Below the pieces are notes generated by a model, which was not told the origin of the DNA, made no database searches, and was given only the letters and a program-made list of their open reading frames with translations. The translations under genes and the position numbers were made by a program. Of a stretch of 64,000 bases of DNA, positions 40,366 through 51,251 are shown piece by piece (positions within the stretch are counted from its first letter, which is position 1; each line of letters starts with the position of its first letter). This DNA comes from Diaphorobacter sp. HDW4B. Lineage in GTDB: Bacteria; Pseudomonadota; Gammaproteobacteria; Burkholderiales; Burkholderiaceae_C. The DNA is taken from assembly GCF_011305535.1 (NCBI RefSeq), contig NZ_CP049905.1:4214001-4278000 (forward strand). The letters are read 5' to 3'.

Positions 40366-41171
40366 ACCAATGATTTTATAGACGTGGCCACTTCCTGCAG
40401 TGTAGGGCGGCACTCACTTACGTGCCCAAACCCCGCCGCGCGGGCCGCGTGAGCGATGCGCGGGTGTGTGACCAGCGCGCAAGCCTTGTCCCAGCTGGTT
40501 TGTGGCATTTCGAGCGTCAGATTCTGAATGGCTTCGGAACTGCTGAAAAACCACAGTGTGCCGTCCGACGCCGCACGCGCAGCAAGGTCTTTGGCTGCGG
40601 AATCGAGTTGCGAGCCCGTTCTTTCGTAGGCCGCGACGAATTCCACCTCGCCGCCCGCCGCCGTGATCTGGGCCGCGAGCCAGTCGCGCCCGTTGCCGCC
40701 CTTGACCTGCGGCGAGCTGGCGCCGCGCACGATCAGCACGCGCTTGCCGGGGCCGATCTGCGGGCCGACGGCCAGCCACAGGCTTTCGGAATCGAACTGG
40801 CCGGAGTCGTCCGCCGGGCCGTCGATCAGCCCAGCAGGCACGCCAGCACTCATCAGCGCGCGGGCGGTGCCGGGGCCGGGGGACCAGAAGCGGGGCAGGG
40901 GTTGAGGCAGGGATTGGGGCAGGGCACTCGCCTGAAACAGATCCACGCCAGCGGCCAGAAACTCCGCCGCCGCGTTGCCGCTGACAAACATCAGCGCATG
41001 AAAGTTTTTCAAGCCGGAGCGCGCTGCAGTGAGTTCCACCTGCAATTGCGGATCGCGCACGGCGGTGATGGCCAGCAGCGGCAGGGCCTCTGCGTCGATG
41101 TGCAGCGCACGTAGCTGCTCCACCCACCGCTCGGCTTCGGGCGATGGGCGGGTGATCAGAACGCGTGTCAT
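40362..41171 (-). CDS. hemD: Uroporphyrinogen-III synthase
   Basis: A 269-residue enzyme that closes hydroxymethylbilane into uroporphyrinogen III. Start ATG 41171 (MTRVLITRPSPEAERWVEQL) matches the family, and an upstream extension would overlap hemC. Recognisable parts are LMFVSGNAAAEFL, SPGPGTARALMSAGV and LWFFSSSEAIQNL. The family has few invariant residues, so the call leans on these motifs and on position between hemC and hemX. Confidence 0.92.
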   Translation of the reverse strand: MTRVLITRPSPEAERWVEQLRALHIDAEALPLLAITAVRDPQLQVELTAARSGLKNFHALMFVSGNAAAEFLAAGVDLFQASALPQSLPQPLPRFWSPGPGTARALMSAGVPAGLIDGPADDSGQFDSESLWLAVGPQIGPGKRVLIVRGASSPQVKGGNGRDWLAAQITAAGGEVEFVAAYERTGSQLDSAAKDLAARAASDGTLWFFSSSEAIQNLTLEMPQTSWDKACALVTHPRIAHAARAAGFGHVSECRPTLQEVATSIKSLV

Positions 41172-41178
41172 GCGGTGC

Positions 41179-42123
41179 TCAGGAGGCCGTGCTGACCTTG
41201 GCGCCCGCCGCCTTGAGCTTCTCGGCCACGGCCACGCCAAGCGCGTCGGCGGAGGCCAGATCGGTGATGCTGCTCGACTCGGCCGTGGCGCGGATCAGCG
41301 CCTGCTTGCCGTCCACATCGCCCCATGCGGCTTCAAGGCGCAGGGTGTTGCCCGTCCAGCGACCGTGCGCGGCCAGCGGCACCGAGCAGCTGCCGCCCAT
41401 GGCGCGACTCACGGCGCGTTCGGCGGTCACCGTCAGCCAAGTCTGCAGATGGGCGAGCGGCGCGAGGGCCTGCTTGATGTCGTCACGACCAGCGCGGATT
41501 TCGATGCCGAGCGCGCCTTGTCCGGCGGATGGCAGCATTTCTTCGGGTTCGAAAATCTGGCGAATGCGCGCTTCGAGGCCCAGCCGCTTCAAACCTGCAG
41601 CCGCCAGCACGATGCCCGCGTACTGGCCTTCGTCGAGCTTGCGCAGGCGCGTATCGAGGTTGCCGCGCAGCGGTTCGATCTTCAGATCGGGGCGTAGCGC
41701 CTGCAGCAGGGCCTGACGGCGCAGGCTCGATGTGCCGACGACCGAGCCCTGGGGCAGATCGGCCAGCGTGGCGTAGTGCGGGGAGACAAAGGCGTCGCGC
41801 GGATCTTCGCGCTCCATCACGCAGGCCAGCTCGAACCCTGCGGGCAGCTCCATCGGCACGTCCTTGAGCGAATGCACGGCCAGATCGGCGCGGCCTTCTT
41901 CGAGCGCGAGTTCCAGTTCCTTCACGAACAGGCCCTTGCCGCCGACCTTGGAGAGCGTGCGGTCCAGAATCTGGTCACCCTTGGTGGTCATGCCCAACAG
42001 ATTGGTGGCGTGGCCGCTGGATTCGAGCAAAGCCTTGACGTGCTCGGCCTGCCAAAGCGCGAGGCGGCTTTCGCGGGTAGCGATGACGAATGGTGCGGTG
42101 GGCTGCGATGAATTTATTTTCAT
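41179..42123 (-). CDS. hemC: Porphobilinogen deaminase (hydroxymethylbilane synthase)
   Basis: A 314-residue enzyme that joins four porphobilinogens. The N-terminal [20 protein letters not shown] and the [20 protein letters not shown]-type segment ([20 protein letters not shown] here) are family signatures, and the dipyrromethane-cofactor cysteine lies in [14 protein letters not shown] (about residue 242). It is first in the leftward hemCDXY operon; the divergent neighbour is ppc. A 7-base gap precedes hemD. Confidence 0.95.
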   Translation of the reverse strand: MKINSSQPTAPFVIATRESRLALWQAEHVKALLESSGHATNLLGMTTKGDQILDRTLSKVGGKGLFVKELELALEEGRADLAVHSLKDVPMELPAGFELACVMEREDPRDAFVSPHYATLADLPQGSVVGTSSLRRQALLQALRPDLKIEPLRGNLDTRLRKLDEGQYAGIVLAAAGLKRLGLEARIRQIFEPEEMLPSAGQGALGIEIRAGRDDIKQALAPLAHLQTWLTVTAERAVSRAMGGSCSVPLAAHGRWTGNTLRLEAAWGDVDGKQALIRATAESSSITDLASADALGVAVAEKLKAAGAKVSTAS

Positions 42124-42286
42124 GACTTTCTGTTATTGGCGCTCCTGCGCCTTTCAACACTGCTGCGGGATGCTAGCATGTTGCGTTGCAGCAGGTTACA
42201 GCTGACCCGAACCCCTTCGGGCACAGTTGAATTGATCTGTGTCTATGCCGCCTTCATTGTCCCAAAGTTCAGGAGTGACTTTCCGC
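42124..42286. promoter_or_regulatory. Divergent promoter region of hemC and ppc
   Basis: A 163-base space between divergent core genes. A small hairpin, CCCGAA/TTCGGG around ACCCC-type loop bases, lies near 42219-42233, and AGGAG (42271-42275) precedes the chosen ppc start. No regulator site is recognised. Confidence 0.4.
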
Positions 42287-45136
42287 ATGTCCGCGCCCGC
42301 CGCCCGCAAATCCGACGCCCCAGCCAACGCTCCCACGGCCCGCAAAACAGACAAGGATCTCCCGCTGATCCAGGATATTCGTCTGCTTGGCCGCATTCTG
42401 GGGGACGCGATTCGTGAGCAGGAAGGCGTGGCCGCCTATGATCTGGTCGAGCAGATCCGCAAGCTGTCGGTGGCCTTCCGCCGCGATGCCGATCAGGAAG
42501 CCGACAAGGCGCTCAAGAAGCTGCTCAAGGGCCTGACGGGCGACCAGACGGTGAGCGTGATCCGCGCATTCACCTATTTCAGTCACTTGGCCAATCTGGC
42601 CGAAGACCGCCACCACATCCGCCGCCGTGCCGTGCACGAGCGTGCCGGCAGCGCGCAGGAAGGCAGCATCGAAGTGGCGCTGGCGCGTCTGCGTTGGGCG
42701 GGCATTGCGCCGCGTGCCGTGGTGCAGTCGCTTGCCAAGAGCTACGTGGCTCCGGTGCTCACCGCCCACCCGACCGAGGTGCAGCGCAAGAGTATTCTGG
42801 ATTCCGAGCGCGAGATCGCCGATCTGCTGACCGAGCGCGACGACATCCTCATGCGCGCGCAGCTCTACAACAGCGCCAAGGACCCGATCACCCCGCGCGA
42901 GCTGGCCGAAAACGAATCGCACCTGCGTGCCCGCGTGGCGCAGCTTTGGCAAACGCGCCTGCTGCGCTACTCCAAGCTCACCGTGGCCGACGAGATCGAG
43001 AACGCGCTCTCCTACTACGAATACACCTTTCTGCACGAGATTCCGCGCCTGTACATGGAGCTGGAGCGCGAGCTGGGCAACCAGCATGTGGCGAGCTTTC
43101 TGCGCATGGGCCAGTGGATCGGCGGCGACCGTGACGGCAATCCGAACGTGAGCGCCGCGACACTGGAACTGGCACTGAAGCGCCAGTCCGAAGTCGCGCT
43201 GCGCCACCATCTGACCGAGGTGCACAACCTGGGTCGCGAACTCTCGCTGTCGTCCAATCTGGTACAGGTCTCGCCCGAGATGCTGGCGCTGGCCGACCGC
43301 TCGCCAGACACCAGCGAACACCGCGTGGACGAGCCATATCGCCGCGCGCTGACCGGCGTTTACGCGCGCCTGGCCGCAACGCTCAAGAAACTGACGGGCG
43401 GTGACGCCGCACGCCACGCCGTCGCGCCGCAGAACCCTTATGTGAGCGCGCAGGAATTCCTCGCCGATCTGCGGGTGATCGAGTCCTCGCTGCTGTCGCA
43501 CAAGGCCTCGGCGATGTCGCAGCAGCGTCTGCGTCCGCTGATTCGTGCGGTGGAAGTGTTCGGCTTTCATCTTGCGACCGTCGATCTGCGCCAAAGCTCC
43601 GACCAGCACGAACGCGTGGTGGCCGAGCTGCTCGCCAAGGCGCGCATCACGCCCGACTATTCTTCGCTGCCGGAGAGCGAACGCCGCAAGCTGCTGATGC
43701 TGCTGTTGGCCGATGCGCGCCCGCTGCGTGTGATGGGCGCGGAATATTCCGAGCACACCGCTGGCGAGATCGCCATCTTCGAGACCGCGCTCAAGATGCG
43801 CGAACTCTATGGTGCCGAGGCGATTCGCCACTACATCATCAGCCACACCGAGACCGTGAGCGACATGCTCGAAGTGCTGCTGCTGCAAAAGGAAGTGGGG
43901 CTGATGCACGGCACGCTCGACCAGGGCGGCCGTGCCGATCTGATCGTCGTGCCGCTGTTCGAGACCATCGAAGACCTGCGCAATGCCGCGCCCATCATGC
44001 GCGAGCTGTACGAGCTGCCCGGCTATGCGGCGCTGGTGCGTGCGAGCGGCGCGGAGCAGGACATCATGCTCGGCTACAGCGACAGCAACAAGGATGGCGG
44101 CATCTTCACCAGCAACTGGGAGCTGTACCGCGCCGAGATCGCGCTGGTCGCGCTGTTCGATGAGCTCAACGCCAAGCAACATGGCACGCAGATTCAACTG
44201 CGCATGTTCCATGGCCGTGGCGGCACGGTGGGGCGTGGCGGTGGCCCGAGCTATCAGGCCATTCTGGCGCAGCCACCGGGCACGGTGCGCGGCCAGATCC
44301 GTTTGACGGAGCAGGGCGAAGTGATCGCCTCCAAATACGCGAACCCGGAAATCGGCCGACGCAACCTGGAAACGCTGGTCGCTGCGACGCTCGAAGCCTC
44401 GCTGCTGCAGCCGACCAAGCCTGCGACCAAGGCGTTTCTTGAAGCGGCCGAGCAACTGTCGAAAGACAGCATGGGCGCGTACCGCGCGCTGGTGTACGAA
44501 ACACCGGGCTTCACCGATTATTTCTTCAGCGCCACGCCGATCCGCGAAATCGCCGAACTCAACATCGGCTCGCGCCCCGCATCGCGCAAGGCCAACCAGA
44601 AGATCGAGGACCTGCGCGCGATTCCATGGGGCTTCAGCTGGGGTCAGTGCCGCTTGACGTTGCCGGGCTGGTTTGGTTTCGGATCGGCGGTGGAAGACTT
44701 CATCAAGGCTCCGGGCAAGGACCCCAAGGCGCAGCTCGCGCTGCTGCAGAAGATGTATCGCCAATGGCCGTTCTTTCGCACGCTGCTGTCCAACATGGAC
44801 ATGGTGCTGGCCAAGAGCGACATGCAACTGGCCTCGCGCTACAGCGAACTGGTGGGCGACGCACGTTTGCGCAAGAAGGTGTTCGGCAACATCGAGGCCG
44901 AATGGCAGCGCACGTCGGACGCGCTGGTGCGCATCACCGGCGACAAGCAGCGACTGGCGCACAACTCGGCGCTGGCGCGTTCGATCCGTCACCGCTTCCC
45001 GTACATCGATCCGCTGCACCACTTGCAGGTCGAGCTGATTCGCCGCTGGCGTCTGGGGCAGGGCGATGACCGCGTGAAGACCGGTATCCAGATTTCCATC
45101 AACGGTATTGCCGCCGCGCTGCGCAACACCGGCTGA
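42287..45136 (+). CDS. ppc: Phosphoenolpyruvate carboxylase
   Basis: A 949-residue enzyme that forms oxaloacetate from PEP and bicarbonate to refill the TCA cycle. The catalytic His region reads [15 protein letters not shown] (about residue 165); [10 protein letters not shown], then [16 protein letters not shown], holds the second set of active-site residues. The C-terminus ends [11 protein letters not shown], the usual allosteric tail. I prefer ATG 42287 ([12 protein letters not shown]) because AGGAG precedes it; GTG 42239 or ATG 42245 are possible. Confidence 0.95.
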   Translation: MSAPAARKSDAPANAPTARKTDKDLPLIQDIRLLGRILGDAIREQEGVAAYDLVEQIRKLSVAFRRDADQEADKALKKLLKGLTGDQTVSVIRAFTYFSHLANLAEDRHHIRRRAVHERAGSAQEGSIEVALARLRWAGIAPRAVVQSLAKSYVAPVLTAHPTEVQRKSILDSEREIADLLTERDDILMRAQLYNSAKDPITPRELAENESHLRARVAQLWQTRLLRYSKLTVADEIENALSYYEYTFLHEIPRLYMELERELGNQHVASFLRMGQWIGGDRDGNPNVSAATLELALKRQSEVALRHHLTEVHNLGRELSLSSNLVQVSPEMLALADRSPDTSEHRVDEPYRRALTGVYARLAATLKKLTGGDAARHAVAPQNPYVSAQEFLADLRVIESSLLSHKASAMSQQRLRPLIRAVEVFGFHLATVDLRQSSDQHERVVAELLAKARITPDYSSLPESERRKLLMLLLADARPLRVMGAEYSEHTAGEIAIFETALKMRELYGAEAIRHYIISHTETVSDMLEVLLLQKEVGLMHGTLDQGGRADLIVVPLFETIEDLRNAAPIMRELYELPGYAALVRASGAEQDIMLGYSDSNKDGGIFTSNWELYRAEIALVALFDELNAKQHGTQIQLRMFHGRGGTVGRGGGPSYQAILAQPPGTVRGQIRLTEQGEVIASKYANPEIGRRNLETLVAATLEASLLQPTKPATKAFLEAAEQLSKDSMGAYRALVYETPGFTDYFFSATPIREIAELNIGSRPASRKANQKIEDLRAIPWGFSWGQCRLTLPGWFGFGSAVEDFIKAPGKDPKAQLALLQKMYRQWPFFRTLLSNMDMVLAKSDMQLASRYSELVGDARLRKKVFGNIEAEWQRTSDALVRITGDKQRLAHNSALARSIRHRFPYIDPLHHLQVELIRRWRLGQGDDRVKTGIQISINGIAAALRNTG

Positions 45137-45197
45137 TCGGGAGCATCATCCGCAACTGCTTTTTTCGAGTTCGTAGAGTGGGTTGGGCAGGTAGATC

Positions 45198-47396
45198 ATG
45201 CAGTTGTCGGGAAGTGACTTTGCGCTGAGCGGTTGGCTGCATCGCCTGCGCGGGCAGGAAGCGTCGCTGTATGCGCTGCGCGTGTCGGTGGCGTTGAGCG
45301 GCGCGATGGGGTGGTGCTGGACCACCGGCCACATGCGCTGGCTGGTGCCGCTGTTTCTCGGCGTGATCGCCAGCGCGCTGGCCGAGACCGATGACAACTG
45401 GCTAGGGCGTCTGCGCACGCTGCTGATCACGCTGTGCGGCTTTGCGCTGGTGGCTTTCAGCATCGAGGCCGTGGTGCAGTCGTCCACACTGTTCGCGCTG
45501 GCGCTGTGCGGCTTCGCGTTCGCGTTCACCATGTTGGGCGCGGTAGGCGAGCGGTATCGCGCGGTCTCCACCGCATCGGTGATTCTGGCGCTCTATACGG
45601 CGATGAGCGTGGGCGCATCGCAGCAGCCCACGCCGCATCTCGTGCCTATTCTTCTGCTGGTAGGTGCAGCCTGGTATGGCCTGCTGTCGGTGCTGTGGAA
45701 GATGGCTTTTCCGCTGCGTCCGCTGCGCATGGGGCTGGCGCAGTTGTACGCCGAACTCAGCGGCTATCTGCAATTGAAGGCCAGCCTGTTCGAGCCCGTG
45801 CGCGGCCTTGATGTGCAGCGGCGGCGCATCGGTCTGGCACAGGCCAATGGCCGCGTGGTGGCGGTGCTCAATGTGATGAAGGAGCGCCTGCTCAGCCGCA
45901 TGCAGGTCGGCAAGGTGCCCAAGGGCGAACTGCTGCATTTTCTGAATCTGTACTTTCTCGCGCAGGACATCCACGAGCGCGCAAGCTCCTCGCACTATCT
46001 CTACAACGACTGGGCCGACGAGCTCTTCCACAGCGACGTGCTGTTTCGCTGCCAGCGCGTGCTGGCCCTGCAGGGCGTGACCTGCGCGCGTCTGGCTGAG
46101 GCGCTGCGAGCGCGCAAACCCTTCAAACGCGGCGTGGAAGTGGCACATGCGATCGTCGATTTCGAAGACGCCATCGGCTATCTCGAACAACAGAACCGCC
46201 CGCAATGGCTGCGTCCACTGCGTTCGTTGCGCGCGCTGTCGCGCAATCTCACGACGCTGGATGCGCAACTCACTTTGGCGACCGGCCCTCTCAACAGCTC
46301 GTGGCTGGGTGATGTGACGCTGTTCGATGCATCGGCGCGCAGCTTGGCGGATGGCTGGGCGCGCATCACCAAACAGCTTCATCTGAACTCGCCCCTGCTG
46401 CGCCACGCCGTGCGCCTGTCGGCCGCGCTGGCCGCCGGTTGCGTGGCCATGCAACTCACCGATCCTGAGCATGGGCATTGGATCTTGCTGACCACACTGT
46501 TCGTGTGCCAGGCCACTTACGGCGCAACCATCACGCGCGTGATCGAGCGCATCGCTGGCACGGCGCTGGGTCTGCTTGCGGGCTGGGCCTTGCTCAAGCT
46601 GTTCCCCGGTTTGGCGACGCAGGCACTGATTGCGGTGTGCGCGGGCGTGGTGTTCTTCATCACACGCACGCAGCGCTATGTGATCGGCACGGCCGCCATC
46701 ACGCTGATGGTGCTGATGTGCTTCAACCAGACTACCGGCGCGGCCTACGAGCTGATCGCGCCGCGCCTGATCGACACGCTGATCGGCGGTGTGATCTCGG
46801 CCATCGCCATGTTGCTCGTGCTGCCCGATTGGCAAGGCCGCCGCATGAACGCCGTGGCCGCGCAGGCGGTCGCTGCAACCGCTGCGTATCTGCAGGAAAT
46901 CCTCTCGCAATACGCTGATGGCAAGGACGATGATCTGGACTACCGCGTCGCCCGCCGCAACGCGCACGACGCAGACGCCGCGCTGTCCAAGGCGCTGCAC
47001 CAGCTCATGCAGGAGCCGCGCTGGGCGCGCCGCAATGTGCTGTGGGGCCAGCGCATTCTGGTGCTCTCGCACAGCCTGCTCAACTATGTCTCGGCACTCG
47101 GCGCTCATCGCGGAAAGCTCGAAGGCGCGGCGCAGGACGCCTTGCTGCTCTCCGCTGGTGAAATGGCCGTGAGGGAGTTCAATGCCGTCGCCACGGCCTT
47201 GCGCGCGCACGGCAGTTTCGACTCCAACCTGCCCGATGCCGCCACTTGCGAATCCGCCGCCAAGTCGCTCGAAGAACATGCCGAATCGGCGGCAGAACCG
47301 CTGCGTGTGCTGCTCAACCAACTGGCCCTCATCTGCCGCCAGATTGCACCGCTGCGGCATGTGGCGGGGGAGTTGGCTCGGGTTGCGAAAAAGTAG
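45198..47396 (+). CDS. YccS-like FUSC-family inner-membrane protein
   Basis: A 732-residue protein with two blocks of membrane helices (about residues 25-175 and 395-535), each followed by a helical cytoplasmic region, the layout of the YccS/YhfK and FUSC families. Motif-like segments are PEHGHWILLTTLFVCQATYG and FNQTTGAAYELIAPRLIDTL. Relatives include aromatic-acid and fusaric-acid efflux components, but the E. coli protein has no firm function. It follows ppc by 61 bases. Confidence 0.88.
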   Translation: MQLSGSDFALSGWLHRLRGQEASLYALRVSVALSGAMGWCWTTGHMRWLVPLFLGVIASALAETDDNWLGRLRTLLITLCGFALVAFSIEAVVQSSTLFALALCGFAFAFTMLGAVGERYRAVSTASVILALYTAMSVGASQQPTPHLVPILLLVGAAWYGLLSVLWKMAFPLRPLRMGLAQLYAELSGYLQLKASLFEPVRGLDVQRRRIGLAQANGRVVAVLNVMKERLLSRMQVGKVPKGELLHFLNLYFLAQDIHERASSSHYLYNDWADELFHSDVLFRCQRVLALQGVTCARLAEALRARKPFKRGVEVAHAIVDFEDAIGYLEQQNRPQWLRPLRSLRALSRNLTTLDAQLTLATGPLNSSWLGDVTLFDASARSLADGWARITKQLHLNSPLLRHAVRLSAALAAGCVAMQLTDPEHGHWILLTTLFVCQATYGATITRVIERIAGTALGLLAGWALLKLFPGLATQALIAVCAGVVFFITRTQRYVIGTAAITLMVLMCFNQTTGAAYELIAPRLIDTLIGGVISAIAMLLVLPDWQGRRMNAVAAQAVAATAAYLQEILSQYADGKDDDLDYRVARRNAHDADAALSKALHQLMQEPRWARRNVLWGQRILVLSHSLLNYVSALGAHRGKLEGAAQDALLLSAGEMAVREFNAVATALRAHGSFDSNLPDAATCESAAKSLEEHAESAAEPLRVLLNQLALICRQIAPLRHVAGELARVAKK

Positions 47397-47460
47397 GTGG
47401 ACGAGCGCAAGTTTGTGCGTACAGTGACGGCTGATTTTGTTGACCATCAGGACACCGCAC

Positions 47461-47937
47461 ATGACCGCTTCCCCCGATATTCAAGTCCGCCCCATCCGCC
47501 AGGAAGACCGCGAACAATGGACACCGCTCTGGCTGGGCTACAACGTCTTCTACGGCCGTGAGGGCTCCACGGCGCTGCCGCAGCAGATCACCGATGTGAC
47601 TTGGTCGCGTTTCTTCAATCCCGTCGAACCCGTCTTCGCCGCCGTGGCCGAACACGAAGGCCGCATCGTCGGTCTGGTGCACTACCTGTTTCACCGCAGC
47701 ACCACGCGAATCGAGCCCATCTGCTACTTGCAGGACCTGTTCACCGAACCCACTTTGCGCGGCAAGGGCGTCGGTCGCGCGCTGATCCAGTTCGTCTACG
47801 AGCAGGCCCAACTCGCCAACTCCAGCCGCGTGTATTGGCAAACGCACACCACCAACGCAACAGGCCGCATGCTGTACGACAAGGTGGCGGCGCACATGGG
47901 GTTCATCGTCTATACCAAGGAGCTGCAGCCGGTTTGA
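47461..47937 (+). CDS. GNAT-family N-acetyltransferase
   Basis: A 158-residue protein with the GNAT fold. The acetyl-CoA-binding P-loop is LRGKGVGRALIQFVYEQA (about residue 100), followed by the NATGRMLYDKVAAHMGF segment typical of motif B. ATG 47461 (MTASPDIQVRPIRQ) gives normal length; an in-frame start 24 bases earlier is less likely. Substrate unknown. It is convergent with bfr, with a terminator between. Confidence 0.9.
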   Translation: MTASPDIQVRPIRQEDREQWTPLWLGYNVFYGREGSTALPQQITDVTWSRFFNPVEPVFAAVAEHEGRIVGLVHYLFHRSTTRIEPICYLQDLFTEPTLRGKGVGRALIQFVYEQAQLANSSRVYWQTHTTNATGRMLYDKVAAHMGFIVYTKELQPV

Positions 47938-47951
47938 ACATGGCGGGCAAC

Positions 47952-47979
47952 AAAAAAGCGCCTCACATGAAGGCGCTTT
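47952..47979. terminator. Terminator between the acetyltransferase gene and bfr
   Basis: AAAGCGCCT (47955-47963) pairs with AGGCGCTTT (47971-47979). On the minus strand it is followed by six T residues, so it mainly serves bfr. Confidence 0.85.
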
Positions 47980-48012
47980 GAATGTTTGGGGCGGATGCCC
48001 TGAGCGAAGGAT

Positions 48013-48489
48013 TTATTCCACGTCGCCCATCATCGATTGCAGGTAGTTCTGCACGCCGACCTTGCCGATCAGATCGATCTGGGTTTCGAGGAAATCGATG
48101 TGCTCTTCCGTGTCTTCCAGAATTTCCTGGAGCAGGTCGCGCGAGACATAGTCGCGCACGGTTTCGCAGTGGGCGATGCCGTCCTTGATCGTGGCCTGTG
48201 CGCCGCGCTCGCTGCGCAGGTCGCATTCGAGGATTTCTGGCACGTCTTCACCGACTTGCAGCTTGGCGAGATCCTGCAGATTGGGTAGGCCGTCGAGCAT
48301 GAAGATGCGGTCCATGAGCTTGTCGGCGTGCTTCATCTCGCCGATCGACTCTTCGTATTCCTTCTTGGCCAACTTGTCGAAACCCCAGTGCTTGAGCATG
48401 CGGTAATGCAGGAAGTACTGGTTGATGGCAGTGAGTTCGTTTTTCAGTTGCGCTTGCAGATGCGCAATCACTTGTGGGTCGCCTTGCAT
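48013..48489 (-). CDS. bfr: Bacterioferritin
   Basis: A 158-residue iron-storage subunit; 24 copies form a hollow shell that oxidises and stores iron. Ferroxidase ligands are Glu18 (KNELTAINQYF), Glu51 and His54 (IGEMKHADKL, which includes haem-binding Met52), Glu94 and the EDTEEHIDFLETQ helix (Glu127, His130). Full length. It is preceded by a GGAGAAAG-type ribosome site and lies beside ahpC/ahpF, so iron and peroxide defence genes are neighbours. Confidence 0.96.
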   Translation of the reverse strand: MQGDPQVIAHLQAQLKNELTAINQYFLHYRMLKHWGFDKLAKKEYEESIGEMKHADKLMDRIFMLDGLPNLQDLAKLQVGEDVPEILECDLRSERGAQATIKDGIAHCETVRDYVSRDLLQEILEDTEEHIDFLETQIDLIGKVGVQNYLQSMMGDVE

Positions 48490-48860
48490 GGCTTTCTCCT
48501 TCTGTTCGATGGGCGCATTGTCACCAAGCTATCTTTCTGATGCAAGACAATGCCCATTCACTTGCGGTATGGCTGCGTGTGATGTTGAGTTGCGTTCTCA
48601 AGCGCGAGGGATATCCTTGTTTTCCGTGATTTTCTGGTGAAGCCTCGAGGTTTTTTTCGTGGATGCTTGAAAATCCCTTCAGCCGACTGCAAGTGCTTCG
48701 ATGAGGCAGACTTGGAATCATTGGGGTTTGACCATCAAGGGGTGAAGATTGATAGATTTCATAAATCGAAGTCATCAAGTCAATTAATTGGCTTAATCAT
48801 CTGCCTCGGCCTAAACTTCAGTTTGTTCTCAGCCAATCAATCAACCAAAGGAAACGACAA
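48490..48860. promoter_or_regulatory. Long divergent regulatory region of bfr and ahpC
   Basis: 371 bases between divergent starts, AT-rich near ahpC. ATAGATTTCATAAAT (48752-48766) matches the ATAG-N-T-N3-A part of an OxyR half-site but not its CTAT end, and no clear second half-site follows. CAATTAATTG (48781-48790) is a perfect palindrome. AAAGGA precedes the ahpC ATG. No additional gene is seen. Confidence 0.4.
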
Positions 48861-49424
48861 ATGTCCGTGATCAACACCACCATCAAGCCATTCAAGGCCA
48901 GCGCTTACAAGAACGGCAAGTTCATCGACATCACTGAAAAGGACGTGCTGGGCAAGTGGGCTGTGTTCTTCTTCTATCCTGCCGACTTCACGTTCGTGTG
49001 CCCTACCGAATTGGGCGACGTGGCTGACCACTACGCTGAACTGCAGAAGCTGGGCGTTGAAGTGTTCTCCGTGTCCACCGACACCCACTTCGTGCACAAG
49101 GCTTGGCACGATGCTTCGGACACCATCCGCAAGATCCAATACACGATGGTTGGCGACCCAACTTGGGAAATCTCCAACAACTTCGAAGTTCTGCGCGCTG
49201 ACCAAGGTCTGGCCAACCGCGGCACTTACATCATCGACCCACAAGGCGTGATCCAGTCCGTCGAAATCACCGCCGAAGGCATTGGCCGCAACGCTGAAGA
49301 AATGATGCGCAAGATCAAGGCTGCCCAGTACGTGGCTTCGCACCCAGGTGAAGTGTGCCCAGCCAAGTGGGAAGAAGGCGCCAAGACTCTGGCTCCATCG
49401 CTCGACCTGGTCGGCAAGATCTAA
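48861..49424 (+). CDS. ahpC: Alkyl hydroperoxide reductase subunit C (2-Cys peroxiredoxin)
   Basis: A 187-residue peroxiredoxin that reduces hydrogen peroxide, organic peroxides and peroxynitrite. The peroxidatic cysteine lies in [16 protein letters not shown] (about residue 47) and the resolving cysteine in [13 protein letters not shown] (about residue 166). Its codons are strongly biased to abundant tRNAs, as for a highly expressed gene. ahpF, its reductase, follows after a terminator, so the ratio of the two proteins can be uneven. Confidence 0.97.
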   Translation: MSVINTTIKPFKASAYKNGKFIDITEKDVLGKWAVFFFYPADFTFVCPTELGDVADHYAELQKLGVEVFSVSTDTHFVHKAWHDASDTIRKIQYTMVGDPTWEISNNFEVLRADQGLANRGTYIIDPQGVIQSVEITAEGIGRNAEEMMRKIKAAQYVASHPGEVCPAKWEEGAKTLAPSLDLVGKI

Positions 49425-49471
49425 GCAGCACTCGCTGCTTGAATCAACACAGTTGAAATGTTGTTGAAGAC

Positions 49472-49503
49472 GCCCGGGTGCCTGGCGCCCGGGCTTTTTT
49501 TTT
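49472..49503 (+). terminator. Terminator between ahpC and ahpF
   Basis: GCCCGGG (49472-49478) pairs with CCCGGGC (49488-49494), followed by nine T residues. It should make ahpC transcripts more abundant than ahpF. Confidence 0.88.
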
Positions 49504-49533
49504 CCAAAAATTAGACAATCAAGAGGAATCTCC

Positions 49534-51093
49534 ATGCTCGACACCACTCTCCAAACCCAATTGAAAGCATATCTGGAGCGTCTGCAGCGCCCCGTGGAGC
49601 TGGTGGCTACGCTGGACGATAGCGCCACCGCCAAGGAAGTGCGCGAACTTCTCAACGAAATCAAAGCGCTTTCCGACAAGATCACCGTGGTCGAAAAGAA
49701 CGACTTGGCCCATGTGCGCAAGCCTTCTTTCCTGATCACCAACCCCGGTGTCGACACAGGCGTGCGTTTCGCCGGTGTGCCACTGGGTCATGAATTCACA
49801 TCGCTGGTGCTGGCCCTGCTGCAAGTGGGCGGACATCCTTCCAAGGAAGCGGCCGATCTGCTCGAACAGGTGAAGAACCTGCAAGGCGAGTTCCACTTCG
49901 AGACCTACTACTCGCTGTCGTGCCACAACTGCCCGGACGTGGTGCAGGCGCTCAACCTGATGAGCGTGCTGAACCCCGGCATCACCCACACAGCCATTGA
50001 CGGATCCGTGTTCCAGGACGAAATCAAGGAACGCGAAATCATGGGCGTGCCCACCGTGTTCCTGAACGGCAAGAACTTCGGCCAGGGTCGCATGGAACTG
50101 GCCGAGATCGTTGCCAAGGTCGACAGCGGCGCGGAAGCCCGCGTGGCCGCCAAGATCAACGCGATGGCCCCATTCGATGTGCTCGTCGTCGGTGGTGGCC
50201 CCGCTGGTGCCGCAGCCGCCGTGTATGCCGCGCGCAAGGGCATTCGCACAGGTGTGGCCGCCGAGCGTTTCGGCGGTCAGGTGCTGGACACCGTGGACAT
50301 CGAAAACTTCATCTCGGTCAGCAAGACCGAAGGCCCCAAGTTTGCGATTGCGCTGGAGCAGCACGTCGCTGACTACGACGTCGAAGTGATGAACCTGCAA
50401 CGCGCCAAGGCCTTGAAGCCTGCGGCAACCGAAGGTGGCTTGGTCGAGATCGAACTGGAAAACGGCGCAACGCTCAAGAGCAAGACCGTGATCCTGTCGA
50501 CCGGCGCTCGCTGGCGCAACATGAACGTGCCGGGCGAAGAGCAATACCGCACCAAGGGCGTGACGTACTGCCCACACTGCGACGGCCCGTTGTTCAAGGG
50601 CAAGCGCGTGGCGGTGATCGGCGGCGGCAACTCCGGTATCGAAGCGGCCATCGACCTGGCCGGTATCGTGTCGCATGTGACGGTGCTTGAATTCGCACCC
50701 GAACTGAAGGCCGACGCCGTGCTGCAGAAGAAGCTGGCCAGCCTGCCGAACGTGGACGTGATCCTGAACGCCCAGACCACCGAAGTGAACGGCGACGGCT
50801 CCAAGGTCAACGGCATCACTTACAAGGATCGCACCAACGATGAGATCCGCACGGTCGAACTCGAAGGCATCTTCGTGCAGATCGGTCTGCTGCCCAACAC
50901 CGACTGGCTCAAGGGCACGGTCGAGCTGACCCGCTTCGGCGAGATCATCATCGACGCCAAGGGCCACACCAACGTGCCCGGCGTGTTCGGTGCCGGTGAC
51001 TGCACCAACGTGCCGTACAAGCAGATCATCATCGCTGCGGGTGCCGGTGCCACGGCTGCGCTGTCGGCGTTCGATCACCTGATCCGCCATTGA
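49534..51093 (+). CDS. ahpF: Alkyl hydroperoxide reductase subunit F
   Basis: A 519-residue flavoprotein that passes electrons from NADH to AhpC. The N-terminal tandem thioredoxin-like domain has [10 protein letters not shown] (CxxC at about residues 129-132). The FAD site starts at [20 protein letters not shown] (about residue 213), the second redox CxxC is YCPHCDGP (about residue 345), and the NADH site is [16 protein letters not shown]. Full length. A hairpin terminator follows. Confidence 0.97.
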   Translation: MLDTTLQTQLKAYLERLQRPVELVATLDDSATAKEVRELLNEIKALSDKITVVEKNDLAHVRKPSFLITNPGVDTGVRFAGVPLGHEFTSLVLALLQVGGHPSKEAADLLEQVKNLQGEFHFETYYSLSCHNCPDVVQALNLMSVLNPGITHTAIDGSVFQDEIKEREIMGVPTVFLNGKNFGQGRMELAEIVAKVDSGAEARVAAKINAMAPFDVLVVGGGPAGAAAAVYAARKGIRTGVAAERFGGQVLDTVDIENFISVSKTEGPKFAIALEQHVADYDVEVMNLQRAKALKPAATEGGLVEIELENGATLKSKTVILSTGARWRNMNVPGEEQYRTKGVTYCPHCDGPLFKGKRVAVIGGGNSGIEAAIDLAGIVSHVTVLEFAPELKADAVLQKKLASLPNVDVILNAQTTEVNGDGSKVNGITYKDRTNDEIRTVELEGIFVQIGLLPNTDWLKGTVELTRFGEIIIDAKGHTNVPGVFGAGDCTNVPYKQIIIAAGAGATAALSAFDHLIRH

Positions 51094-51139
51094 TCTGGGC
51101 GGTTTGCTCTGCGCGCTGACAGCGCGGATGGGCTCATGA

Positions 51140-51175
51140 AAAAGGGACTGCCCTCAATGGTGCAGTCCCTTTTGC
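51140..51175 (+). terminator. Terminator after ahpF
   Basis: AAAAGGGACTGC (51140-51151) pairs with GCAGTCCCTTTT (51162-51173), a 12-bp stem with a T-rich end, about 45 bases after the ahpF stop. Confidence 0.85.
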
Positions 51176-51251
51176 TTTGGGATGGGCCTGTGTGCGTGAA
51201 CGGGCCACGCGCTGACGCGCATTGCGGGTCGGATGGGGGTGCTTTCTGATT

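Noticed and set aside
42269-45022. A 917-codon open frame antisense to ppc, with similar long frames antisense to ppsA, yccS-like and the ARM/HEAT gene
   Set aside because: All lie opposite clear genes and show the composition expected from reversed high-GC codons; none has a family motif.
48752-48766. OxyR binding site before ahpC as a firm call
   Set aside because: Only one partial half-site is visible; the CTAT end and a second half-site are missing, so it is listed only as a possibility.
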